Shown here piece after piece: positions 25,439 to 33,643 of a stretch of DNA of 64,000 nt. The notes under the pieces were generated by a model. It did not search any database and was not told where the DNA came from. It was given only the letters and a program-made list of their open reading frames with translations. The DNA comes from Fodinicurvata halophila (GTDB lineage Bacteria; Pseudomonadota; Alphaproteobacteria; Kiloniellales; DSM-21159), in contig NZ_JBHSCW010000004.1 in assembly GCF_042651425.1 (NCBI RefSeq), positions 201,421 to 265,420 on the forward strand. The letters are read 5' to 3'. How positions within the stretch are numbered: the stretch's first letter is position 1; the number at the start of each line of letters is the position of its first letter. Both the position numbers and the translations under genes were made by a program.

Positions 25439-26140
25439 TCAGGGTACCAGCCGATAGGCATCGCCCTCCGTAACGATGAGAGCCGGTTGGTCGGGGTTTG
25501 ATTCGAGCTTCTGGCGGAGACGATAGATATGCGTTTCCAGCGTATGTGTCGTGACTTCCGGCTTGTAGTCCCAGATTTCCGCCAACAAGGTGTCCCGGCT
25601 GACGGCGCTGCTGCCGGCGCGATACAGATACCTCAGGATCTGTGACTCTTTTTCGGTAAGGGGGATCTTGCTCTGGCTGTCCCGACTCTCAAGGAGCTTG
25701 TTCCCCGGCTGGAAATTGTAGGGCCCGATGGTGAAGACGGCATCTACACTCTGTTCGTGCTGGCGGAGCTGGGCCCGAAGCCGGGCCATCAGCACGTTCA
25801 GCCGGAACGGTTTTGCAACATAGTCGTTGGCGCCCGAATCAAGACCCAGAACCGTGTCGGCATCGCTGTCCAGGGCCGTCAGCATGATGATCGGCGCACC
25901 CACGCCCGCCTGGCGTATCAGACGGCAGAGCTCCCGCCCGTCTATATCCGGAAGGCCGACGTCAAGTATGATGCCGTCAAAGTACCTCGACTTGGCCATC
26001 TCGAGCGTTTCAGAGGCCGTTCCAGCCTGAGAGATCTCGAATTCCTCATACAAGCTCAACTGATCCGCTAGGGACGTGCGAAATTCCTCGTCGTCGTCGA
26101 CCAGGAGGAGATTCAGGAGTTTCTTGTTGGAAACAGCCAT
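25439..26140 (-). CDS. OmpR-family response regulator
   Basis: This 233-residue protein has an N-terminal receiver domain (LLVDDDEEFRTSL, phosphoacceptor Asp in GIILDVGLPD at about residue 57, switch Thr in MLTALDS, Lys in YVAKPFRL) and a C-terminal winged-helix DNA-binding domain (ILRYLYRAGSSAVSRDTLL, then TTHTLETHIYRLRQKLE). It lies 292 bases downstream of a sensor kinase on the same strand, its likely partner. The receiver is complete. Confidence 0.93.
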   Translation of the reverse strand: MAVSNKKLLNLLLVDDDEEFRTSLADQLSLYEEFEISQAGTASETLEMAKSRYFDGIILDVGLPDIDGRELCRLIRQAGVGAPIIMLTALDSDADTVLGLDSGANDYVAKPFRLNVLMARLRAQLRQHEQSVDAVFTIGPYNFQPGNKLLESRDSQSKIPLTEKESQILRYLYRAGSSAVSRDTLLAEIWDYKPEVTTHTLETHIYRLRQKLESNPDQPALIVTEGDAYRLVP

Positions 26141-26332
26141 GATGCCAACAATCCTTGAAACAGCTAGGTGGAGATGCGCTATGCCCAGTCATGCATGTCC
26201 CATGATGGGGGCGGTGCATATCGGTTCAGCCGCACTCGACCCATCCTCGGGAAAATCAGGGGCACCTTCACTCATGAAAGCTGTGCCCCGGAATGGCAAT
26301 TCACGATTCAGTGACCACGCCCGGTTGGGGTG

Positions 26333-26369
26333 CCCTCCGTGGGCGCCCGCCTTCAGAAGCCACGGAGGG
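26333..26369 (-). other. 10-bp inverted repeat in the kinase-regulator intergenic region
   Basis: CCCTCCGTGG and CCACGGAGGG pair perfectly across a 17-base loop, 64 bases after the kinase stop and about 190 bases ahead of the response-regulator start. No U-run follows on the minus strand. The 292-base gap otherwise shows no supported gene. It may attenuate or process a joint transcript, or mark a terminator separating the two genes. Confidence 0.45.
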
Positions 26370-26432
26370 AAAACCCGGCAAAGCTGAAGCTGCAATCCAA
26401 CTGCTGTCATCATCCGCGTTCCCGAAAGTCCG

Positions 26433-27911
26433 CTAGGTGCTGGCGTGTCCCTGGCTCTGTGAGAGCGGCAGCGTCACGCGGAAGCTGGTGCCGCGGGCAT
26501 CAGAGCGTGTCAGCAGGATCTCCCCGCCGTGTGCCCTGAGAATCTCCCGGGCGATCGCCAGCCCAAGTCCCGAGCCGCCGCTGCGCGCCGAGGCCGCAAA
26601 GGGCTGGAAAAGACGCTCACGTGCCCGAGGCGCCAGTCCGGGTCCATTGTCGGTGACCTCGAGCTGCAGCTGTCCGTCCTCCAATCCGCCGTCGACCTGG
26701 ACGCTGGTGGCACCGGCCTGATAGGCGTTCTGGGCAAGATTCATGAAGACGCGATAGAGTTGCTGTCGATCGCCGTGAAGCTCGAGCTTTTCGGGCAGGC
26801 GGACGTGCCAGCTCCGGTCGACCTCTTCGTCGGGCTTCAAGGCCTCGCCCACTTCATCGAGCAGATCTCGCAGATCGAAGTGCGAGATCTCCAGGTGCAC
26901 CGGTCCTTCGCGGGCGAAGTTCAGGATGTGGGTGCACAGTCCCACGGCCCGGTCCAGGGTCTGCATCAGTGTCGGAAAGGTACGGCGCACCTGCGGATCC
27001 TCGCTTTCCGCCAGCCGGTCAGACGAAAGCTGGGCGGTGGAGAGGATGTTGCGCAGGTCATGATTGATCTTAGTGGCCGCGACGCCGATGGCGGCCAGGC
27101 GCGTCTTGCGGTGCAGGGAGGCCCTGAGGGCGCGCTGCAGGTCACGCAGCTGGCGTTCGGTCAGGCCAACCTCGTCCTGGCGACTGGAGGGGCGCATGAT
27201 GCGGCTTTCGTCCTCGGGATCCTCGCGGAAGGAGATCATGTTCTCGGTGATGCGACGCATGGGCCGCACCAGTACGCAGAGCAGCGTGATGTAGACGAGT
27301 GCGGCCGTAATGACCGAGATCAGGAGTGACAGTCCCAGGATGCGCCAGGCGAAGGCCCACATTTCCTCGCACAGTGGGCCCTCCTGCATCACCATCCGGA
27401 CCACCGAGTCGTTGTCCTTGGGTGAGACACCCCAGAGTTCGATCCGCCGGTCCTCGCTGCGTGCCAGGGTCATCAGAGCATCGCCGATCAGCGTGAAGAA
27501 GCCTGCATCGCGCAGGTCATAGACGGCTTCGGGCTCTGGAATGTCCTCCATGGCCAGGGTCAGCGAGGGCGTGCGCTGGGGACGGTATAGCATGACCGAC
27601 TCGGCCGGGACGTGTGAAAGCAGCTCGTAGGTCAGGTCCTCGTCGATCATGTGATCGGAGGTCGCTTCCAGGGAAAGCACGGCCAGGTGCCCGGCCGCCA
27701 GGCGCTCCTCCAGGTAGTTGAGGCGGAAGTTGGCCACCGACGGCGCGAAGATCAGGACTTCGGCCAGCATGACGAAGCCGATGGTCAACAGCAGGAGGCG
27801 TGCCGAGAGACTGCGGTGCAAAGGCGGCAGGGTGAAGCGGCGCGGTCGGCTCCCATTCTGCTCTGCGCCTGCCTGATGGTGTGTTTCCTCCGGGGTCTGG
27901 GGTCCGAGCAA
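26433..27911 (-). CDS. Membrane sensor histidine kinase with HAMP domain
   Basis: This 492-residue kinase has TM1 (about residues 37-58), a periplasmic domain of about 130 residues, TM2 (about 190-213), a HAMP region (LVRPMRRITENMISF), then the H-box KINHDLRNILSTAQ with phosphoacceptor His-284. The ATPase domain has the N-box FMNLAQNAYQAG, G1 DNGPGLA and G2 GGSGLGLAIA. The H-box with HDLRN rather than HELRTP marks a less common subfamily. It starts 17 bases after the flavin reductase gene, so TVP38, reductase and kinase probably form an operon. Confidence 0.92.
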   Translation of the reverse strand: MLGPQTPEETHHQAGAEQNGSRPRRFTLPPLHRSLSARLLLLTIGFVMLAEVLIFAPSVANFRLNYLEERLAAGHLAVLSLEATSDHMIDEDLTYELLSHVPAESVMLYRPQRTPSLTLAMEDIPEPEAVYDLRDAGFFTLIGDALMTLARSEDRRIELWGVSPKDNDSVVRMVMQEGPLCEEMWAFAWRILGLSLLISVITAALVYITLLCVLVRPMRRITENMISFREDPEDESRIMRPSSRQDEVGLTERQLRDLQRALRASLHRKTRLAAIGVAATKINHDLRNILSTAQLSSDRLAESEDPQVRRTFPTLMQTLDRAVGLCTHILNFAREGPVHLEISHFDLRDLLDEVGEALKPDEEVDRSWHVRLPEKLELHGDRQQLYRVFMNLAQNAYQAGATSVQVDGGLEDGQLQLEVTDNGPGLAPRARERLFQPFAASARSGGSGLGLAIAREILRAHGGEILLTRSDARGTSFRVTLPLSQSQGHAST

Positions 27912-27928
27912 GGCTTGTTTCTCCAGCT

Positions 27929-29353
27929 TCAGCCGAGTCGCAGAAAAAGGCGCACGAGTCGCCGGGTCCGCGACGAAAAGAGTTTGGGGGTGTAGTAGTG
28001 CGCGGCCACCTGCTTGCTGACCTCCGAGAGCGTGGGATAGGGGGCGATGATACCGGCAAGTGCGGAGAGTTTCATGTTCCGTGCGATGGCCAGGGTCCAG
28101 GGCAGTATGAGTTCGCCGGCGTGGGCCGACAGAATAGTCGCCCCGAGGATTCGGCCGGAGGGGGTGGCCAGGATCTTGATGAAGCCCTCACTTTCGCGCT
28201 CGCAGCGCGCGCGGTCGTTCTCCGCGAGGCTGTGCTGCAGAACCTCGAATTTTCCGCCCTGTTCACGCGCCTCGGCCTCCGTCAGTCCCACCTGGGCCAG
28301 TTCCGGTGCCGTGTAGGTCACGCGTGGCAATGCCCGGTAATCAGCCTTTGCCGGCAGGCGGAAGAGCGCATTGCGCAGGATGATGCCCGCCTGATAGCCG
28401 GCGGCATGCGTGAACTGTGGTCCGCCGATAACGTCGCCGGCCGCGAAGATCCGGCGGTTGCTGGTGCGCAGGCGGGCATCCACCTGTATGCCGCGCCGGT
28501 CGTGGACAACCTTGGCCGCCTCGAGGTTCAGGCCGTCGGTGACCGGCTGGCGCCCCGCTGCGACCAGCAGGCGGGCGCCTTCGAGAGTGGTCTCGCCCTC
28601 TTCGTTCTTCAGAACGACCTGCAAGCCCGCCGTGTCGTGCCGGACCTCAGAAATGCTGGTGTTCTCGTGTATTGCGATGCCCTCGGCCTGCAGGCGCTCG
28701 CGGAGCAGCTGGGCGGCGCCCCGGTCCTCGCGGCCGAGCATGCGGTTCATCTCGACGATGCTGACACGCGCTCCGAGACGACGGAAGGCCTGCCCGAGCT
28801 CGCAGCCGATCGGCCCTCCGCCGAGGATGATCAGATGCTCGGGACAGTCCTGCACCTCGAAGACGGTCTCGTTGGTCAGGTAGGGGACATCCTCAAGGCC
28901 GGGTACAGGAGGGATCAGGGGACGCGAGCCGGTTGCCAGGACGAAGCGGCGGGCGTGAATGCGCTGATCGCCGACGGCCAGCTTCTGCGGCGAGAGGAAC
29001 TGTGCGCTCTCGCGCAGAACCCGGACTCCAAGGCCCTCGAAACGCTCCACGGAATCGTGGGGTGCGATGCTGTCGATAACGTCCTGCACATGAGCCTGTA
29101 CGGCGGGGAAATCGATCCGGGGGGCCGCATAGGTGATGCCGAAGTCCTTCGCCTGCGCGCCCGCGTGGGCCGCCTTGGCCGCGGCCAGCAGGGACTTCGA
29201 GGGAACGCAGCCGCTGTTCAGGCAGTCGCCACCCATGTCCCCGCGTTCGATCAGGATCGTGTCGGCGCCCATCTGCGCCGCTCCGGCGGCCACGGACAGC
29301 CCGGCCGAACCGCCGCCGATCACGCAGATGTCGCAGCTTAGCTGTGCGGTCAT
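27929..29353 (-). CDS. FAD-dependent pyridine nucleotide-disulfide oxidoreductase (mercuric reductase-like)
   Basis: This 474-residue flavoprotein has the FAD loop CVIGGGSAGLSVAAGAAQMG, the redox-active disulfide GGDCLNSGCVPSK, the NAD(P)H loop IILGGGPIGCELGQAFRRLG, the FAD site RIFAAGDVIGGPQFTHAA, and a dimerisation domain ending APYPTLSEVSKQVA. It lacks the N-terminal metal-binding domain and C-terminal vicinal cysteines of true MerA, so mercury reduction is unlikely. The ATG overlaps the stop of the TVP38 gene. The pairing of TVP38 with this enzyme type recurs in bacteria; substrate unknown. Confidence 0.88.
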   Translation of the reverse strand: MTAQLSCDICVIGGGSAGLSVAAGAAQMGADTILIERGDMGGDCLNSGCVPSKSLLAAAKAAHAGAQAKDFGITYAAPRIDFPAVQAHVQDVIDSIAPHDSVERFEGLGVRVLRESAQFLSPQKLAVGDQRIHARRFVLATGSRPLIPPVPGLEDVPYLTNETVFEVQDCPEHLIILGGGPIGCELGQAFRRLGARVSIVEMNRMLGREDRGAAQLLRERLQAEGIAIHENTSISEVRHDTAGLQVVLKNEEGETTLEGARLLVAAGRQPVTDGLNLEAAKVVHDRRGIQVDARLRTSNRRIFAAGDVIGGPQFTHAAGYQAGIILRNALFRLPAKADYRALPRVTYTAPELAQVGLTEAEAREQGGKFEVLQHSLAENDRARCERESEGFIKILATPSGRILGATILSAHAGELILPWTLAIARNMKLSALAGIIAPYPTLSEVSKQVAAHYYTPKLFSSRTRRLVRLFLRLG

Positions 29354-30132
29354 GAGGGGCTCCCGTCCGGGCCGTCTCGGCGCCCCTTCCATCGCCGGTA
29401 GATCACCGGCAGCAGGGAGAGCAGGGCCAGCCCCAGCAGCGGACCGAGGACCTCGGGCTGGAAGACCAGGCCCAGGTCCGGCTTGCCCCCCGCCTCGAGG
29501 ATTCGGCCCAGGCCGTTGCCGGCCGAGGCGTAAACCAGTGTGCCTGGCAGGATTCCTAGCAAGGTCGCCCAGAAGAAGGTGCCGAGGCGCACTCCTGCGA
29601 AGGCGGGTGCCAGGTTGACCAGCCAGAAGGGAAACAGGGGGATCAGGCGCAGGGTCAGAAGGTAGTTGAATGCGTCCTCGCGAAAGCCCCGGCGAAGTCG
29701 CTCCAGGGAGCTGCCACTACGGCGCTTCAGGACATCGCCCAAGGCGGTTCGCGCAGCCAGATAGACGGCCGTGGCCCCAAGGGTGGCCGCCACGACGGCG
29801 GCCAGTGTGGCGGGCAGGATGCCGAACAGGAAGCCGCCCGTCAGGGTCAGCAGGGTGCCCACCGGCAGCGAGAAGGCGACGTTCAGGGCATAGATCAGCA
29901 TGAAGCCGAACAGGGCGGAGAGGTAGTATGCCTCGACGAAGTCCTCGAGCCGCCGGTGATGCTCCTGCAGAAGGGTGAAGCTCACGTAGTCGCCCAACCC
30001 CAGACCGAACCACAGCACCGCACCGGCAGCCAGCAGCAGCACGAGCGGCAGGCTGCGCAACAGGCGCGAACGCGCACTTCGTGACCTGTGGGCGTCACTG
30101 TCCGAGAGGGGTTGGGAGGGCTTGTGTGACAT
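29350..30132 (-). CDS. TVP38/TMEM64 family membrane protein
   Basis: This 260-residue DedA-superfamily protein has a helix near the N-terminus (SLPLVLLLAAGAVLWFGLGL), then YALNVAFSLPVGTLLTLTGGFLFG, the re-entrant signature LRLIPLFPFWLVNLAPAFAGV, and FFWATLLGILPGTLVYASAG, ending with a hydrophobic helix and a basic tail. The frame extends to an ATG at 30213, but that codon falls inside a palindrome shared with another promoter, so 30132 is preferred. It is coupled to the flavin reductase gene by ATGA overlap. Confidence 0.87.
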   Translation of the reverse strand: MSHKPSQPLSDSDAHRSRSARSRLLRSLPLVLLLAAGAVLWFGLGLGDYVSFTLLQEHHRRLEDFVEAYYLSALFGFMLIYALNVAFSLPVGTLLTLTGGFLFGILPATLAAVVAATLGATAVYLAARTALGDVLKRRSGSSLERLRRGFREDAFNYLLTLRLIPLFPFWLVNLAPAFAGVRLGTFFWATLLGILPGTLVYASAGNGLGRILEAGGKPDLGLVFQPEVLGPLLGLALLSLLPVIYRRWKGRRDGPDGSPS

Positions 30133-30209
30133 AACCTGAAAATCGTTTCGTGAGACCTGCGGATTGTGTCCTGTTCCAGAACCTAGAATGAAACCTTCGC
30201 CAAAGCCAT

Positions 30210-30223
30210 TCACCTTCCAGTGA
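30210..30223 (-). promoter_or_regulatory. Palindrome TCACCTTCCAGTGA upstream of the TVP38 operon
   Basis: The 14-base element lies 78 bases upstream of the TVP38 start. It recurs as TCACCTTCCGGTGA upstream of the SSS-symporter gene (33380-33393), with matching flanks. Inverted symmetry (TCAC...GTGA) and conserved position suggest a shared operator. Confidence 0.5.
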
Positions 30224-30386
30224 GCCCATTGTGAACGTGCAAGTTTTCAGGCGTTGGCAGAATATCCAGGCAGGCGGTGCCCCATCCCAGGAGCGATTGC
30301 CGTTCGGTTCCGCAGGAGGCTCGACTCGATGCCAGGGCACACCCGAGGACCGGCTTGCGCCTCCTCGGGTGTGTGGCTCTGCCGTG

Positions 30387-30956
30387 TCAGCTGGCCTCTT
30401 TCCAGGCCTTTGCGCTCAAGGCCTCGTCCAGAGGCGTCTCGGCGATGTGGTTCGTGTAGTTGGAGATGGTTTTCATTGCCAGGGCCGTCAGCAGGTCGAG
30501 CAGATGACGATGGCTGTAGCCGGTCTGCAGAAACGCGTCCACGTCCTTGTGCTCGACCCACCCCCGGGCGTCGATCAGCTTGCGTGTGAAGGCCGCAAGA
30601 GCCTGGAGCTTGGGATCGGACAGCTCCCGCTGCTGGCGAACGTCCTCCAGGGTGGCGGCGTCCACGCCGGCGCGTTCACCGCCGGCACTATGGGCGGCGA
30701 CGCAATAGCCGCAGCCGTTGTGAGCGCTGATGATCAACAGGACGAGTTCCGCTTCGGTTTGCGAGAAGGCACTCTCTTCCTTGAACAGGCGATTGAGGGT
30801 GACATAGGCCTTCAGGGCCGCCGGGGATTCGGACACGATGCCCATGAGGTTGGGCAGGAAGCCATAGGCTTGGTTTATGGCCTGCAGGGTTTCGCGGGAC
30901 TCCTCCGGAGCATCCTCGATGTGGTGAACCTGAAATCCGTTCTTCGGCTGGGACAT
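30387..30956 (-). CDS. Peroxidase-related carboxymuconolactone decarboxylase-family protein
   Basis: This 189-residue AhpD-fold protein has INQAYGFLPNLMGIVSESPAAL near the start, the redox motif AHNGCGYCVAAHSAGG (CxxC plus His), and LAMKTISNYTNHIAETPLD at the C-terminus. The last block is diagnostic of the uncharacterised peroxidase-related subfamily (TIGR01926-like). It may reduce peroxides through the CGYC thiols. The start at 30956 follows the family; an in-frame ATG at 31004 adds unmatched residues. Confidence 0.87.
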   Translation of the reverse strand: MSQPKNGFQVHHIEDAPEESRETLQAINQAYGFLPNLMGIVSESPAALKAYVTLNRLFKEESAFSQTEAELVLLIISAHNGCGYCVAAHSAGGERAGVDAATLEDVRQQRELSDPKLQALAAFTRKLIDARGWVEHKDVDAFLQTGYSHRHLLDLLTALAMKTISNYTNHIAETPLDEALSAKAWKEAS

Positions 30957-31040
30957 ATCGGATCTCCCTTGCTTGATGTGAGTCTTGGTCGCTGTCCCGA
31001 ACATGGCCGGACGTCGCAGTGGGATGAAGACAAATGCCGT

Positions 31041-31937
31041 TCACATCTGTGTGAAGTTCTCTCGCGGTATGGCCTTCACCCGGAAGATGAAACCAGCTTC
31101 ATGCGGATTATCGGATACCGGACGTAAAAATTGTCCAGTGGCGTTGCGTTCCTTTTGGGGGAGAACATCCAGACTGGGCCACAGCCCGGTCTCCAGTGCC
31201 CGGGCATAGGCTTCAGACAGCCCGACGGACCGCATCCGGTCGGCTGCTTTCCGATAGTCATAGACCAGTCGATGATGTTCGATGCGCACTCCATTCTCGT
31301 CAGCTTCAAGCAATGCATACCAAGTGCTTGCAAAACCGTCGTTGGCCGGCAAGCCGATAACGCCGGGGTTGTGCCAGATACCACTATCCAGTTGCTGCGT
31401 GAATGGCAGGCCGCTGTGGCCGCTGACCACCAAGTCGCACTGTAGCGCCTGAAGTGCCTGCCGTTTCTCATGGGCCGGAGTGGTGGGGAATACGAAGCTG
31501 TTGTTTGCCCGATGCGTGGCATGCAGAACAGCCACCCGCAGTCCCGCATAGCGAAAGAGGAGACAGTCGGGCAACTCGTTCATCCAGCTGCGTGCTGAAC
31601 CATTCAGATGTGCGCGGGCAAAATCGTACCATTCCCGGGACAGCACTTCACAGGTGGAGCCTTCCTCAAAGCCGCAACCGCAGTCCGCGGCATTAATGGC
31701 GAGCTGTTCTTCGCAGTTCCCGGCTGCAACCTCGATACCCCAATTCCTCACGAAGGCAACCGAGGCTTCCGGATCACCGCAATAAGCCACCACATCGCCG
31801 TTGCAGATGCAGTGGGATGGGTTGATGTCCAGCGTCTGAGCCCTGGCGTGCAGCGCTTCAAGTGCCTGGAGATTGCTGTAGGGGCCCCCGAACAAGAGCA
31901 GCCGCCCTTCAAGTGTGCCGAGATCCTTCTTCTTCAT
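31041..31937 (-). CDS. Metallophosphoesterase-fold protein with altered first metal motif
   Basis: This 298-residue protein follows the calcineurin-like order: N-terminal LLLFGGPYSNLQALEAL, CNGDVVAYCGDPEAS, AAGNCEEQL, VAVLHATHRANN, VVSGHSGLPF and IWHNPGVIGLP. In the first motif the usual DxHGN aspartate and histidine are replaced (GGPYSN), and GHTH reads GHSG, so the metal site is atypical. A cysteine-rich patch (AADCGCGFEEGSTCE) follows the third motif. It overlaps the SSS-symporter gene by four bases, implying a shared pathway. I can name the fold but not the reaction. Confidence 0.75.
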   Translation of the reverse strand: MKKKDLGTLEGRLLLFGGPYSNLQALEALHARAQTLDINPSHCICNGDVVAYCGDPEASVAFVRNWGIEVAAGNCEEQLAINAADCGCGFEEGSTCEVLSREWYDFARAHLNGSARSWMNELPDCLLFRYAGLRVAVLHATHRANNSFVFPTTPAHEKRQALQALQCDLVVSGHSGLPFTQQLDSGIWHNPGVIGLPANDGFASTWYALLEADENGVRIEHHRLVYDYRKAADRMRSVGLSEAYARALETGLWPSLDVLPQKERNATGQFLRPVSDNPHEAGFIFRVKAIPRENFTQM

Positions 31938-33313
31938 AAGTTTCCTTCCACTTTTCTGACGCGTCCCGCGACAAAGGCTCCGCAGCCTGTGACCAGGGCC
32001 AGCAGGCTGAGCAGGAGCAGTTTCGAGTAGTCGTGGTTCAGGCCGGTCAATGCACCGATCAGATCCGTGTAACCGCTGCTTTCGAGAAAATAGAAAACTG
32101 CGGCGAGGGTGGCGGCCGCGAAGGCTGTCAGATAGGCCCAGCGGCGGACTCTCCAGTCGCGCCAGATACAGAAGAACACGACCGGTGCCAGAAACAGAGA
32201 GGCGGTTCCGCTGATGGCCACCGCGTCAAAGAGGTCGTCGCTTCCGAACAACAGGAGAACAAGACCCAGCCCCATGAAGATGGCCATGGCCGCACGGCCG
32301 GCAAACAGCGTGGCGGGAGCAAGTCGCATTCCGAGGATCGAGAGCTTTGCTGCGCTGGAGAGTGTGGAGTCCAATGTCGAGACGGCCGAGAGAATCAGGG
32401 CAATGTTCAGCAGGATCATGGTAGAGGGGCCCATGATCCGAGATAGAGTGGCCATCAGATCCTCTCCCTCCAGTCGATGTGCCCCGGCATGCAATCCCAG
32501 CAAGCCGAAGGCAAGAATCAGGAGCAGACTGATCCAGCAGGCATGATAGAAGCTCTGGCGGGTGGTCCGGCGATCGGCAAGGAATCCGCGGTCCATCATG
32601 ACGGGATCGTGCAAGGGATAGCTCCACACCTGCAGCAGTGCCACAGCCAGGAGTGACCAGCCCGGAGCCTCCATGTCAGCCGTGGCGAACGACAGGCTGA
32701 CGGGTAGAGAGAAGTCCTGGGCGGCGAGTGTCTGGCCTAAAAGAACGGCCAATACGACAATCAGGGCAGTGGCCTGAAAGACATCGGTCCTGATGGAGGC
32801 ACGCAGGCCGCCCAGCATCGAATAGCCAAGTGTCACTCCCGCAACGGCCAGGATTGACAGGATATACCCAAGGGATCCCGCCTGGCCGAAAAGAATGCCG
32901 ATCACCAAGAGGTTGGCAAAGACCTCACTTGCCAGTCGCAGCGCAACGACGAAGTTGTAGCAGACCGTTCCTGCTGTTCCGAAGTGGTCGGCCAGACAAT
33001 TCTGCACGCTTTCATAGCAGCGTCGAAAGCGCAGTGCATCGATGATCCAAGCGCCAGTGAGGAAGGACAGGTAATAGCTTGCATAAGCCAGCACACCTGG
33101 CAGGCCGTAGAAATATCCGAGGATTCCTGCATTCAGCAGCGAGCGCGCAAAGATCCAGGTAGTGACCTGCGAAAGAACGATGGTCCAGAGGCTCGGGGTC
33201 TGTCCCGTTTCGCTGAGCCCGCCGAAGAAGCCGGTCACTGTGCGGACGCGCGGCGAGACGATGTAGCTGAACAGGGTTATGAATATAATTGATGCTGTCA
33301 GGATCGGGACCAT
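31934..33313 (-). CDS. Sodium:solute symporter (SSS family)
   Basis: This 459-residue protein has about 12-13 hydrophobic helices. SSS features include GILGYFYGLPGVLAYASYYLS in the early part, TLGYSMLGGLRASIRTDVFQ (the family GG-motif region), and ILSAVSTLDSTLSSAAKLSI, where the SSLxS-like sodium site lies. The substrate is not evident. The ATG at 33313 gives the standard N-terminus. It heads a two-gene unit with the phosphoesterase-like gene and has the TCACC palindrome 66 bases upstream. Confidence 0.88.
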   Translation of the reverse strand: MVPILTASIIFITLFSYIVSPRVRTVTGFFGGLSETGQTPSLWTIVLSQVTTWIFARSLLNAGILGYFYGLPGVLAYASYYLSFLTGAWIIDALRFRRCYESVQNCLADHFGTAGTVCYNFVVALRLASEVFANLLVIGILFGQAGSLGYILSILAVAGVTLGYSMLGGLRASIRTDVFQATALIVVLAVLLGQTLAAQDFSLPVSLSFATADMEAPGWSLLAVALLQVWSYPLHDPVMMDRGFLADRRTTRQSFYHACWISLLLILAFGLLGLHAGAHRLEGEDLMATLSRIMGPSTMILLNIALILSAVSTLDSTLSSAAKLSILGMRLAPATLFAGRAAMAIFMGLGLVLLLFGSDDLFDAVAISGTASLFLAPVVFFCIWRDWRVRRWAYLTAFAAATLAAVFYFLESSGYTDLIGALTGLNHDYSKLLLLSLLALVTGCGAFVAGRVRKVEGNL

Positions 33314-33379
33314 TTGTTCCACATTCCGCTGCGAGCAAAGGGATCGCACAGGCTAGTGCCATAGACCGAGTTGAGCTAT

Positions 33380-33393
33380 TCACCTTCCGGTGA
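33380..33393 (-). promoter_or_regulatory. Palindrome TCACCTTCCGGTGA upstream of the SSS symporter
   Basis: A perfect 5-bp inverted repeat (TCACC/GGTGA) around TTCC, 66 bases before the symporter start. The sequence GC(T/C)ATTCACCTTCC(G/A)GTGAG is shared with 30206-30224, so the conservation extends beyond the palindrome itself. Confidence 0.5.
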
Positions 33394-33440
33394 GTGCTCC
33401 GTGATCGTCCTTGGCGTGGGGCTGGAGGCCGCCGGCAACA

Positions 33441-33469
33441 TTGACAGGGCGGCGAGGGGCTTCTATACA
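33441..33469 (+). promoter_or_regulatory. Promoter of the rpmH operon
   Basis: A consensus TTGACA at 33441-33446 and TATACA at 33464-33469 are separated by exactly 17 bases, 36 bases upstream of the rpmH start. This is the strongest sigma-70-type promoter legible in the window and is expected for a ribosomal protein gene. Confidence 0.8.
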
Positions 33470-33504
33470 GCCCGCAATCTGCAAGATACTGATGGAGAAG
33501 AAGG

Positions 33505-33639
33505 GTGAAGCGCACCTATCAACCCAGCGCGCTGGTCCGCAAGCGTCGTCACGGCTTTCGCAGCCGCATGGCGACCGCAAATGGCCGCAAGGTTATCGCC
33601 CGCCGTCGCAGCAAGGGTCGCAAGCGTCTGAGCGCCTAG
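33505..33639 (+). CDS. rpmH: 50S ribosomal protein L34
   Basis: This 44-residue basic protein reads VKRTYQPSALVRKRRHGF and continues with RSRMATANGRKVIARRR to RKRLSA, the complete L34 sequence. It starts with GTG, with GGAGAAGAAGG upstream. It is the first gene of the conserved rpmH-rnpA-yidD-yidC-engB-argB block; rnpA starts four bases after its stop. Confidence 0.98.
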   Translation: MKRTYQPSALVRKRRHGFRSRMATANGRKVIARRRSKGRKRLSA

Positions 33640-33643
33640 GTCC

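Noticed and set aside
26189..26413. 74-residue frame between the kinase and response-regulator genes
   Set aside because: Composition is not coding-like and the frame crosses the strong inverted repeat at 26333-26369; a structured spacer is the simpler reading.
27929..29353. Mercuric reductase MerA
   Set aside because: The active-site CxxxxC is present, but the N-terminal metal-binding domain and the C-terminal cysteine pair needed for Hg(II) are absent and no mer genes are near.
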